DNA of 15,370 nucleotides from Pavlovales sp. CCMP2436 (GCA_026770615.1 MU631382.1:334274-349643); one strand, 5' to 3'. Shown: positions 7,408-15,239, counted from the stretch's first letter. Program-made: numbers and translations. Notes: generated by a model not told the origin, from the letters alone.

Positions 7408-7438
7408 GCGGGAGCGAACACCTGCGGGAGCGAACACC
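7408..7438 (+). repeat. Two-copy 16-bp tandem repeat
   Basis: GCGGGAGCGAACACC at 7408-7422 and 7424-7438, separated by one T. Confidence 0.75.
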
Positions 7439-7601
7439 CGAGGGTCCACCTGATTCTGATAATTGTTTGCAGTCACATAATTAAGAGCAGGCGATCATTT
7501 GCGTAACACAGGGCGGTTGCATAGTGCATTCACATAGACAGTGCAGCAAATAGAGAGAGAGAGGGCGAGATAGACAGGGCGATCAGTCGTGTACTTCTCA
7601 C

Positions 7602-7881
7602 CTGCGCGCGGGTCGCCCTCCAAGTACTCCGAGTCTCGCTGGCGCTTGGTGCCTGGCGGCCCGCCTGGGGCGTTGCGGGGGAGGTCACGAGGCTGCCCGA
7701 AGCCTACGGGTGGACCGTGCCAGCCCAGAGACCGGAGCTGCGCGGATGGCAGGGAGATGCCGGTCTGCGCAGGCGGTACGAAGCCTGGCGGGAATAGTCC
7801 GGAGCCTGCGGGCGATGCGAGCCGCAGTGGCGGTAAACTCGGTGCGAGCTGGACTTCGTGCGAATGGGCGTCCTTGCCGTC
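7602..7881 (-). CDS. Last recognised exon of the SBNO-like gene: Pro/Gly-rich tail
   Basis: Opens after ACTTATCAG in phase 0, matching the previous exon, and stays open for 93 codons without an ATG. It is rich in Pro, Gly and Leu (SLPPLRLASPAGSGLFPPGF) and ends with acidic EYLEGDPRA before CAG|GTGAGAAG. This tail is not part of the conserved SBNO domains and looks disordered. The plus-strand ORFs over it are shadows. Confidence 0.6.
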
Positions 7882-7982
7882 CTGATAAGTGGTTACGTTG
7901 GGACGGGGGTTAAGTTTAGGGCAGGGCCAAAGCTAGGGTAACCACGAAAAAGAAGGGGTGAGGTGAAGGTGAATCCAAGTCA

Positions 7983-7986
<4 letters not shown>

Positions 7987-8018
<32 letters not shown>
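7987..8018. repeat. A32 homopolymer inside an SBNO-like intron
   Basis: A pure run of 32 A on the plus strand, so T32 in the sense strand of the intron between exons 8310-8444 and 7602-7881. It is either simple sequence or the relic of a retroposed tail. No matching element body was seen next to it. Confidence 0.8.
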
Positions 8019-8021
<3 letters not shown>

Positions 8022-8170
8022 ACGAGCTGCCGCGTGGCCCTCCGCGCGGGCGTGCCGCCCCAGCCACCTTTTTGCGGCACAGGCAATCCGTAATGATCGT
8101 ATGCCTGCGATGGCAGTGGGTGCAAAGCGTCATTGTCAGAGTAACTATTATCGCCGCCTTTCAATTTTTA

Positions 8171-8230
8171 TAATACAGTTCATGTTTTACGTCCCCGACT
8201 TACAGCCTAAAGGTGTACGCGCATGACCTG
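8171..8230 (+). repeat. Dispersed repeat R1, copy 2
   Basis: Plus-strand copy with core ACGTCCCCGACTT-CAGCC and TGTACGCGCATGACCTG. It lies within the intron between the last two SBNO-like exons. Confidence 0.7.
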
Positions 8231-8999
8231 GCAGAACAATAACTACTACTGCTCAACCACAATGACTATTATCATCACTAACTACAATTACGCCAACAAA
8301 ATAACTCACCTGCCCGTCGTCGTCGTCGCCATCGCCAGCACGCTTGTCTCCCGCCGCGACCGCATCGAACCAGCGCTTGAGCTGTGTGGCGGGAAGCTCA
8401 AAGTACTAAGGCAGGAGAACGCCGATGAGCCGCCGCTTGGTTCCCTCCAATGACGGAGGGAAAGAGGAGGTGAACACTACTGAGGGGGGAGGGGGGGGAT
8501 AATGTCAAATAGCTTGTCTAGTCTACACTATTTGTTACTGCCCCCCAACACACCCCCACCCCAACCCACACCCCGCTTAATAGCAAGAAAGAACACCTCG
8601 CCGTCCCTCTGCGAGGCGTTCCCGGCGTGCACACCGCTCATGCACACGCAGGAGTGCACGATGAGCATATCCGGGATTGAGATGTTCCTAAGCGAGGATG
8701 CTTTCGCCCGGATGCTGGGGGGGGGGTCGCAAAGTGGGTTCAGAGAGGATACGATGACTAAGGGACGAGGAGTGGTTGGGGGTGGTGGGGGGGTTGGGGA
8801 TGAAGGGGGCACCTGGCCAAGTGTGGTTTGAAGACCAGTGCGACAGAGCCCGTGAGCAGGATGCTCACTGTGCTCCCTACGCCAGAGTCCAAATTGGCGT
8901 AGAGGCTCTTACACACCGATTCAGCCTCGTGGAGGTCATCAACTCGCCTGAGAAAGAAAGTAAATCAGATAAAATCCAATATCATTCGTGTCAGGCCCA

Positions 9000-9125
9000 A
9001 CGAAAAAGCAACAACAACAGAAAGGCAACCAACACAAAAGCAAATAAAGGTAAACAAAAAGCTAAAAAAAAAAGCAAAGCAAAAAGCAACAAAAGAACAA
9101 AAAACCAAACAAAAACACACAAAAT
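9000..9125. repeat. A-rich intron tract
   Basis: The plus strand is nearly T-free (aaaaagcaaagc, caaacaaaaacac). In the sense (minus) direction it is a long T-rich tract in the intron between exons 9137-9269 and 8813-8947, shortly after the donor GTATGG. It is simple sequence and does not support a gene. Confidence 0.6.
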
Positions 9126-9270
9126 AAGGGCCATACCTGTACTTCTCAGCCATAAATTGGCCAACATCAGTCGCTGGCAGTTGGACGGCGGGAAGGTGAG
9201 GTAGATGTTGCGGCTGCGTGGAACCGCGACGAAGATATGCGACCGCAGCTGATCAGGAAAGTATTCGGGC

Positions 9271-9290
9271 TAGGGTTAGTTTAGGGTTGG
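9271..9290 (+). repeat. TTTAGGG/TTAGGG-like motifs in an intron
   Basis: TAGGGTTAGTTTAGGGTTGG. A second cluster, GGCTAGGGTTAGGGTTTG, is at about 9797-9814. Both lie in SBNO-like introns and are too short to be remnants of a chromosome end. On the sense strand they form CCCTAACCC-type pyrimidine-rich sequence. Confidence 0.5.
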
Positions 9291-10262
9291 CACGAGCGAA
9301 CGACATGAGTTGGTGGAAGGTGTGAGCGTCTGTGTGTGAGGAAAGGCAGAACACAAGAAAAAGAATGAATGAATTGTGGAAGAGAGGGGGCTCACCCCTT
9401 CGCGCGCTTGTCACACTCCTGGTTTCATCGTGCCCTCCAGCCGGTGCGGGACAGTCTGCGCGAGAAGGTCGGTCGCACGCACCCAGCTGAGGTGCTTCTC
9501 TTGTCCTCGCACCAAGAGTGTGTGCGCGACGACGTGAACGCCGGATCCGTCCTGGTCTTTATAATGCACCTGCTCTTACCTGTGCTGGATTCTGGTCGCA
9601 CGCAGCTCCGTGATGCCTGAGGCCGCTTCACGCGCACGCAGTTCGTCGAGCTCGTCGTAGAACAAGTCGAAGACAAAATTAGCGTGCCTGTGTGCGTGTG
9701 TTGGGGGGAGTGAAGGGGGAGTCAAGTATCGGAGTGGAGGGGAGGGTCGTGGTGTACTATATATTCGATTCGGGCAAGGGGGTAGGGCTAGTGCTAGGCT
9801 AGGGTTAGGGTTTGCTTACTTGAACGAGATTCCGAGTAGACGGTTGAGGAAGGTGGCCACCCGGTCCACACCGAAGACACTGAGCAGGCCCACTTCATCG
9901 AGCTGCTCGATGTGTTTAGGATCCGTCACGCAGTCGACAACGTCGCCTGCCAACACAAAGAACGCGACGACCGCCTTCACCACTTTGTCTATAGGTGTTA
10001 GAGTATGGGTGGGGGGGGGGTTAGAGAATCAAGCAATAATCATCATGATTCTTAGACTTAGCAAGTCGGAGGTTAGACTTGAGCAAGTCGGAGGATCATG
10101 AACACAATCAAAAACGTACCGGGGGTAATGGTGACGACCACGCCATTTTTGTTGGGCGGCAGGCAGACAACGTTGACGAATGCCCTACCTAAATTATTAG
10201 ATATTTATAGAAATATTCGCATTCTTGAGAGAGCGCGACAGCCGCTGCACACGTTGGGGTGT

Positions 10263-10326
10263 TTTTAGTAATAGTTCTTTCAACGTCCCCCGACTTGAAG
10301 CCCGAAGGCGTACGGGCATGACCTGT
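10263..10326 (+). repeat. Dispersed repeat R1, copy 3
   Basis: Best-preserved R1 copy: AGTAATAGTTCTTTCAACG, then CGACTTGAAGCCCGAAGGCG and TACGGGCATGACCTG. It lies in the intron between exons 10744-10808 and 10120-10184. Confidence 0.75.
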
Positions 10327-10371
10327 CAGATAGTCATTCACAAAGTTTGCAGTTGTAAAGAGCATGAGAAC

Positions 10372-10440
10372 ACGGGCAGTATGAAAGGCGAATTTGGACA
10401 TGAGGCTCAATGTCTCGACGTTGCGGCATCTTAATGCCCG
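10372..10440. mobile_element. Foldback element R3, copy 2
   Basis: CGGGCAGTATGAAAGGCGAA at the left, ATGAGGCT in the middle and GCGGCATCTTAATGCCCG at the right match 5254-5321, with the same inverted ends (CGGGCA / TGCCCG). It follows R1 copy 3 by about 45 bases, so R1 and R3 may be two parts of one larger element. Confidence 0.7.
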
Positions 10441-11109
10441 CGATCCCCTGTGGAAAGGGTGATGCTGTGGTCAGACAGAGTAACACTCAGACGGTGACTA
10501 ACAACACCAACTGGGAGCACAGGCTAAATTCAGGGGGTAGAAGGGGCATGGTAACTTGGGCGAGGACTTGGGCCCTATCGGCAACTCATCAACGTGATTT
10601 TTGTTAGTGGTGGGCCTTCAGCGCTTAGGCGTAGCTGGCGGTACCTACGGGCACGGCGGATTCACTTGCAAAGTGACGTCGTTATGAACCGACGTCGATG
10701 AAAGTTCGAATGAGCAGAATAAATTACAATAGTAAAACATAGCCTGATCTTGGACTCGACGTCGTGCGTGTCCAGCTCCTTCGCGCCCAAGCACGCCCTC
10801 GCGATCGCCTGATAAGTGTGTGTTCGTGCGTGTGTAAATTTTAGTAACCATCCGTCCCCGGATGGGTCAATCCGGACCAGAGCGTTGAATACAGTCAGAA
10901 ATATGATCGAATCCTTCCTCGCGAGTACACGGATACCGTTGACTGCCACTAAGTTCGATCACAACAATAATACCAACAATCCAAGTGGGCTAGTTAGCAT
11001 ATTAGAGTCTGGAATATTTAGAAGCCCAGTGGGCCTCTTAATATGGGGTGTATAATGCTCCGGTATTGCTTAGCAGGTTCTGGTACAAGTAGAACTTTGA
11101 AGATACGCC

Positions 11110-11314
11110 TAGACGCAGATTCTGACGGGGGTCAATTTCGGTGTTGCATCTTGACGCCTGATTCTGACGAGAATGCTAAGAAAATGGCGTCGGAATTGAA
11201 GGTGGTATTTTGGTATCCGAATCAACACATATCTTTTAACTTTCTTGTTCTTCTCGTCTGAATCAGGTTTCGAGACGCACTACTGAAGTTGTTCCCTGTC
11301 AAATCATGCGTCTG
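11110..11314. mobile_element. MITE-like element with about 75-bp terminal inverted repeats, copy B
   Basis: The left arm (11110-11184) and the reverse complement of the right arm (11241-11314) align over about 75 bases with few gaps. Both contain AGACGCA, TTTGACAGGG or TTCTGACGGG, CCTGATTC-GACGAGAA and AAGAAA. The interior is about 56 bases and codes for nothing. The element sits in the first recognised intron of the SBNO-like gene. Copy A is at 4938-5134. Confidence 0.72.
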
Positions 11315-11415
11315 AACGACTTTTACAATTCCATGGTGTACACGGGAACCCTACTCCGGCATCGTAATTTCGCAATGTTTAGACTGGGCCCGCAAGAGTA
11401 TATAAGGATGATATA

Positions 11416-11527
11416 GGCGCCCAAGCCAGCCGACAAAGGCACGCAGCAGGCAATGGGCGACGCAGCGCTCAGACCAGCACAACATTCAGAACAGTCAGAC
11501 GCCAGCCCGAATCCCCCTTCATTAATA
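11416..11527 (+). repeat. Dispersed repeat R4, copy C
   Basis: Begins GGCGCCCAAGCCAGC and ends GAATCCCCCTTCATTAATAT. It contains both the front part seen only in copy B and the GCAATGGGCGACGCA part best kept in copy A. It lies just downstream, in the sense direction, of the splice donor of the first SBNO-like exon (11537). Confidence 0.85.
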
Positions 11528-11656
11528 TAATAATACCTTTTGTAATCGCGCCGAGGGAGCTCACTCGCTTCGCAAAGGTTGAAACGAACCGCTCCTCGCC
11601 TATGTGTAATAAAATATAATTATTTGTAAAAAGAACTATTAGTAGTACTGCAATTA

Positions 11657-11680
11657 ATCGCAGCTGTGGGAAGCTGCGAT
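11657..11680. other. Perfect 9-bp hairpin
   Basis: ATCGCAGCT (11657-11665) and AGCTGCGAT (11672-11680) with a 6-base loop, in AT-rich DNA just upstream of the first recognised SBNO-like exon. Role unknown. Confidence 0.6.
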
Positions 11681-11994
11681 CAAAAATCGTTAAAATAAAA
11701 TGAAAAGGCACCCTTGCAATCGGTGGACAGTACGAAATTTCAAATAATCAAAAAATATTACAAAATATAAGATGTTAAATTTATTTTTCAACCTGTATTA
11801 TAAATAAGCAATAGATAGCGTTGCCGTTGGCTTTTTAATTTCACTTTCGCGCGGGTTTGGCCGCGTAGTCCAGATCATTTAATCCGGTCAGGAATTAGTA
11901 GTCTTACACAAGGTTATTCTTATTTATTGTCGACAAATAGATAACGACAGAGCAGTTAGTTACTGCAGCAGTGACCGCACCTGCACTGGCAGCA

Positions 11995-12084
11995 GGGCCC
12001 AGTCTGGGCCCGTTTGCACAAAAACGTGCATTAATTACAAAACAAATCGGCGCCTGCGGCGGGCGCATGAGTATGTAATTAATG
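11995..12084. repeat. Cluster of nested inverted repeats
   Basis: Contains the hairpin GGGCCCA/TGGGCCC at 11995-12011, TGCAC/GTGCA at about 12015-12030, and the perfect 11-bp inverted repeat CATTAATTACA (12029-12039) / TGTAATTAATG (12074-12084), whose loop holds a GCGCC/GGGCGC stem. CCCAGTCTG also recurs at about 12210, with a near copy at about 12240. It could be a foldback element. Confidence 0.6.
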
Positions 12085-12504
12085 AATACTATTTTACGGT
12101 AGTCTATCGATGGTGTAGGACTACTTAATTAACTACCAGTATTACGTAAATAGGCGCCGCTACAGTTGGACGACTCATATGCCCTGTGTCACAGTGTGTT
12201 ACATAGGCCCAGTCTGCTCCTTTTTTGAGCTAAAGTGGTCCAGTCTGCGCTCGTTGAAATGGCCCGGCTGGTAGGTAATTTGGAAGAAATTTCAGCCCGG
12301 TATATGAATATGTAAATGTATGTGTATATATATATACATATTTATTTATTTATGATAGGGTTTCAAGCTCGCGTCTAACCTATATATATGTATGTGTGTT
12401 TATATACATACAAGCTAAGCTTGGCACTGCACCTGGACCCTGCGCCCGCGCCCGGCCCCGCGCTTGTCCTTGAGCTCGCCCCGCACGCCATGCTGACGCC
12501 ATGC

Positions 12505-12744
12505 TTAGGCCTCCTGACAGATGGCGCGAACTTCTCGCTGCGCAGTTACGGACGTGGCCACCTTCAACTCGCCAGCCGCGTTGAACGCCAGCGTCAGCTT
12601 CAGCACCACAAGCGGCAGCACAGCCGCGGTCATGGACAAATCGACGATCATCGGGTCGGACGCCAAAGTGCCTGCCGCGGCAGGCGTAGGCGCACGCCCG
12701 AGCCACCCAGAGAGCGAACCCTGCTTAGACTTCGAAGGTGACAT
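12505..12744 (-). CDS. Small hypothetical ORF, possibly an exon
   Basis: A GC-rich island in AT-rich DNA. The minus frame of 79 residues starts MSPSKSKQGSLSGWLGRAP and ends REVRAICQEA. Codon use is fairly GC-ending. QGSLSGWL resembles a PIP-box-type motif, but one short motif proves nothing. CAG|GAGGCC near the end is not a splice donor. The opposite strand has a similarly long frame (12521-12757), so the coding strand is uncertain. Confidence 0.28.
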   Translation of the reverse strand: MSPSKSKQGSLSGWLGRAPTPAAAGTLASDPMIVDLSMTAAVLPLVVLKLTLAFNAAGELKVATSVTAQREVRAICQEA

Positions 12745-13274
12745 CGTGCCAGGGTAACTAATTGGCGTTTTTTTTTTGACCGAAGATCCGTCAGATCTGA
12801 CTCTTTTTGACCGATGGTATAATCGAAGATTTTTGGAGTAAGACTTCCAGACAGAGTATCGCTGCATGGTGACACTGAAACTCAACAGAATACCGTTAAG
12901 ACGGTGACACCCGGGGCCACCTAACTGCGGCTCAAGCTTAGAATTGGCATCATAACATAATATAACATAAATATAATATTTGATTATTTTGATATTTCCG
13001 ATGGCAACACAAAGAAGCACAAAGATGTAAGTAAAACAATGTAAAGCTGGTTGTGCGTGTCTAGCTTTAAGACCAACAGGAGGACTAATTATTCGGTGTT
13101 ATACTTCTATTAACGTCTCAGCATAATGGTTGAGCAGGTAATAGGTTCTGGCTCGCAGACTTTGCGGTCGACGTCAGACACCAGAGCTCTCTAGAAGCAG
13201 AGGTGGTAGAGATGCAAAGTTAAATAATATACTTATAAGTACGAATTACAATTTTACGTGTCTTGATGGCTTAG
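12745..13274. other. AT-rich spacer
   Basis: No coding frame, RNA gene or repeat was recognised. A T9 run (about 12770) and ATAATATAACATAA-type sequence are the only marked features. Confidence 0.5.
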
Positions 13275-13797
13275 CAGTCAGCAACAGGTCTTGGTCGTGC
13301 TAAATTGGCGAAGGCACAGAGCTTGGAAACGGCACGACGACGAGCCGATGGTCTTCATGAGGGGGAGGAGACGCGTGCTTTGCGGCAACTACGGCTGTCA
13401 CTCATCAAGTATGCTCTGCATGCGGCGAGCTCAGGGCAGTATTCAAAGGTTCGTAAACCAGCGAGGGCGCCCTCGCGATAGCTATCTACGGAGTACACGG
13501 AGGCACACGCGACGGCGAGCTAGGCGGCGAGCACGAAAGCGTTTCAGGAGCTTGTGACATGCATGCCTACAATGGAAGCAGGTGGTGCACGCCGCACCCG
13601 TAAGAAGGCGTGCCGAGCCGAGGCGGGCAGCAGCTATCGGCGGATGAGGGTGGGCGGCGCGGCTGCGGAGCGGAGTGGCGGACGCGGGGCAACGCACCGT
13701 GAAGAAGTTGATCCAGCTCATGTGGATCAGGGAGGCGTGCAAGCGCACGCCCACCAGCCGCGACTGGAGCACTGAGTACTCACGCGTGAGCGGGTGA
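13275..13797 (+). pseudogene. Disrupted coding remnant, possibly of a retroelement
   Basis: One plus-strand frame is open from 13275 to TAG 13479-13481 and reads like protein (AKLAKAQSLETARRRADG, LRQLRLSLIKYALHAAS). After the stop, the same frame resumes across a second TAG (13521-13523) into FQELVTCMPTMEAGG. A second frame then reads VKKLIQLMWIREACKRTPTS and RDWSTEYSRVSG to TGA 13795-13797. No family is recognised. Its position just before the ORF at 13829 suggests both belong to one decayed element. It could also be unrelated exons with undetected introns. Confidence 0.3.
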
Positions 13798-13828
13798 CAC
13801 TCACGCCGATGAGACCTCCTAGCGTATC

Positions 13829-14677
13829 ATGAAGAAAGCCTCGTTTACGTTCTTCTCCGTGGATGGCGCTTACATTCACAATTCTTGTGGTGCGGAGAGC
13901 ACACACCACCTAGATACAGCACACCACCTATTCCACGAATGCCGCGCATGCGATAACCTAAGGAAAGCCCTTCGGAAAAACATCCAAGAAACACTCCAGA
14001 CAAACGGACAAAAATCATACGAAGCAGCAGAAGGCACAGGCCTCACGATGGCCTACTTCTACACAGGGCGTGTCCCAAGCAGCATCCGCCAAATAATCAG
14101 AAGGAGCGGAACACGCAAGGAGAGCACAATAGAAACCATAGGGGGGAAGGTACACAGCCACCTCCTCACATTCTCAGCGGAAGCAATCAAGAAACGATCA
14201 GAAGCAATGTACCAGATGGTAGACACGACGTCAAAGCAGCATGGACAGGGCAAAGGAAAAAACGACACCCCAGGAAGAACCAAACAACCGACACAAACAA
14301 CCTCTCAGGAACGCCAAACAGGCCACATGAGAACCAAACACCCGACACAAACAGATGTATCACATACGGGAGCGGGACCGAGCAGTGCAAACGGCAGAGA
14401 ACCAACCCAAAGCAACAAACAAGGGGCACCGGAGTCCGCGCAAAGGAATGGACCACTATTCCTCGACCCAAGACATCACAACCTAGGAGCACCAGAGGGG
14501 AAGAAACCAAGGACACAAGACATGACAAAGACACAGCTAGTAGCACAAGAAATGGCGGAAGCACTACAAGACTACTACGACCCCAGGAATAGAGCACTCT
14601 TCGTAAGAGTAGGCCTTACCCCACCAAGTCTACCAACCCCCACAGTAAAGAGCAACGACCGCACCCCAGACAAATAA
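13829..14677 (+). CDS. Possible C-terminal part of a non-LTR retrotransposon protein
   Basis: A 282-residue ORF with a clear compositional oddity: the coding strand is A/C-rich and T-poor. Residues 20-38 give C-G-A-E ... HHLFHEC, followed by RACDNLRKALRKNI. This resembles the Cys/His cluster found after reverse transcriptase domains in non-LTR elements (HxxxxC followed by a basic helix), though the usual first Cys of a CxxC pair is missing. Residues 40-130 look folded (TMAYFYTGRVPSSIRQIIRR, SHLLTFSAEAIKKRSEAMYQ). Residues 130-250 are Gln/Thr/Lys/Pro-rich and disordered, and a helix (QLVAQEMAEALQDYYDPRN) lies near the end. No reverse transcriptase core was seen upstream, so this is a fragment or a different protein. 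T-poverty lowers stop frequency, so length alone is weak evidence. Confidence 0.42.
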   Translation: MKKASFTFFSVDGAYIHNSCGAESTHHLDTAHHLFHECRACDNLRKALRKNIQETLQTNGQKSYEAAEGTGLTMAYFYTGRVPSSIRQIIRRSGTRKESTIETIGGKVHSHLLTFSAEAIKKRSEAMYQMVDTTSKQHGQGKGKNDTPGRTKQPTQTTSQERQTGHMRTKHPTQTDVSHTGAGPSSANGREPTQSNKQGAPESAQRNGPLFLDPRHHNLGAPEGKKPRTQDMTKTQLVAQEMAEALQDYYDPRNRALFVRVGLTPPSLPTPTVKSNDRTPDK

Positions 14678-15205
14678 CGGGGAGACCAGCGACAAACTCA
14701 CACCCAGGACAAATCGCACACAAGACCACAAACACCCCGCAGACGAGAAGCAAGCCAACCAGGGGAAGGGGCAATACCAGGCGGCAGCAGGGACCCTAAA
14801 AGTAAACACCAAGCAAGCCCGCAGACAGGCGTCGCCCCCCAAAACCACAACAGGAGACAAAAAGGATAGAATACCATACGCTGAGCCGGGACAACAGGAA
14901 CCGGCAAGGAGTAGCGCGCCAACCACAGACCCAACCTTAGGGGAGGGACAAACGACAACAAACAAAGGCCGAAACCTCAAAAAGAAAACAATTCAGCACA
15001 GATAAACCCCGCAACGTCAGCAGTAACAGGATACAAACGGAAAATGGACGCCTCGCCAACACCTACACAGAAGCGCGTCACACGATCGAGCACCAAAACA
15101 CTCACATCGCAAGAACCAGCCGAAACACATAGAGCAAGACCGCCGACCAGACCAAAAGGGACCACACCCTTCCCCAGACACGGGATAGGATAGCCTACAC
15201 ACACC
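14678..15205 (+). other. T-poor A/C-rich tail after the ORF at 13829
   Basis: The same composition continues 0.5 kb past the stop. One plus frame, offset from the ORF above, stays open from before 14677 to TAA at about 15002, and a small ATG frame at 15044-15193 reads MDASPTPTQKRVTRSSTKT. Because T is rare, open frames are expected by chance and none is called as a gene. It may be the 3' part of the same element. The minus-strand frames here are artefacts of the skew. Confidence 0.4.
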
Positions 15206-15225
15206 AAGCCACGTGCTATGCTGTG

Positions 15226-15239
15226 CCTGCAATTGCAGG
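15226..15239. repeat. 14-bp perfect palindrome at the edge of the A/C-rich block
   Basis: CCTGCAATTGCAGG, about 20 bases after the composition returns to normal. It could mark an element boundary. Confidence 0.5.

Larger units (their letters stand above)
6298..7494. other. Intergenic repeat mosaic
   Basis: Between the membrane-protein gene and the end of the SBNO-like gene. It contains two hairpins, R2 copy 2, the broken gene fragment, R4 copies A and B, and a 16-bp tandem repeat at 7408-7438. No supported gene was found. Confidence 0.6.
7602..11599 (-). pseudogene. Strawberry notch (SBNO) family protein, C-terminal half, ten exons, decayed
   Basis: Exons in coding order: 11537-11599, 10744-10808, 10120-10184, 9820-9988, 9396-9687, 9137-9269, 8813-8947, 8597-8714, 8310-8444, 7602-7881. 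All sit between GT-AG sites, except one GC donor after 10744, and most junctions keep phase. Seen in translation: EERFVSTFAKRVSSLGA, then GDR and RACLGAKELDTHDVESK in shifted frames, VATFLNRLLGISFKHANF, ILLTGSVALVF and TKRRLIGVLLP, in the order known for the SBNO C-terminal helicase region and the domain after it. SBNO proteins are nuclear SF2-helicase-like regulators of transcription. The last exon adds a Pro/Gly-rich tail. The N-terminal helicase half is absent upstream. Stops at 9576-9578, 9411-9413 and 8406-8408, plus frameshifts in exons 2, 5 and 6, indicate decay. The 3' end is unresolved: splicing at 7602, or read-through to TGA at 7495-7497. Confidence 0.87.
11600..12504. other. AT-rich region without genes
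   Basis: Apart from the hairpins at 11657-11680 and 11995-12084 and the TA/ATGT-type microsatellite tracts at about 12300-12415, nothing was seen. The missing 5' exons of the SBNO-like gene could not be found here. Confidence 0.6.

Noticed and set aside
7589..7913. Plus-strand ORFs over 7589-7913
   Set aside because: They are antisense to the open, phase-consistent minus-strand exon 7602-7881.
7987..8018. Poly(A) run as proof of a retroposed gene copy
   Set aside because: No gene-like body or target-site duplication was seen next to it. In the sense of the host gene it is a T run inside an intron.
8528..8812. Minus-strand ORF of 94 residues read as one protein
   Set aside because: It runs through the C-rich intron (8715-8812), then the true exon 8597-8714, then into the next intron. 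Only the exon part is kept.
9820..10101. Plus-strand ORF of 93 residues
   Set aside because: Antisense to the SBNO-like exon 9820-9988, which has a recognisable FLNRLLG motif and matching splice sites.
11469..11711. Minus-strand ORF of 80 residues as an independent protein
   Set aside because: Only 11537-11599 is SBNO-like. The rest is AT-rich intron or upstream DNA and repeat R4.
12521..12757. Plus-strand ORF of 78 residues
   Set aside because: It overlaps the minus frame 12505-12744. Neither is convincing, and the minus frame was kept with low confidence only.
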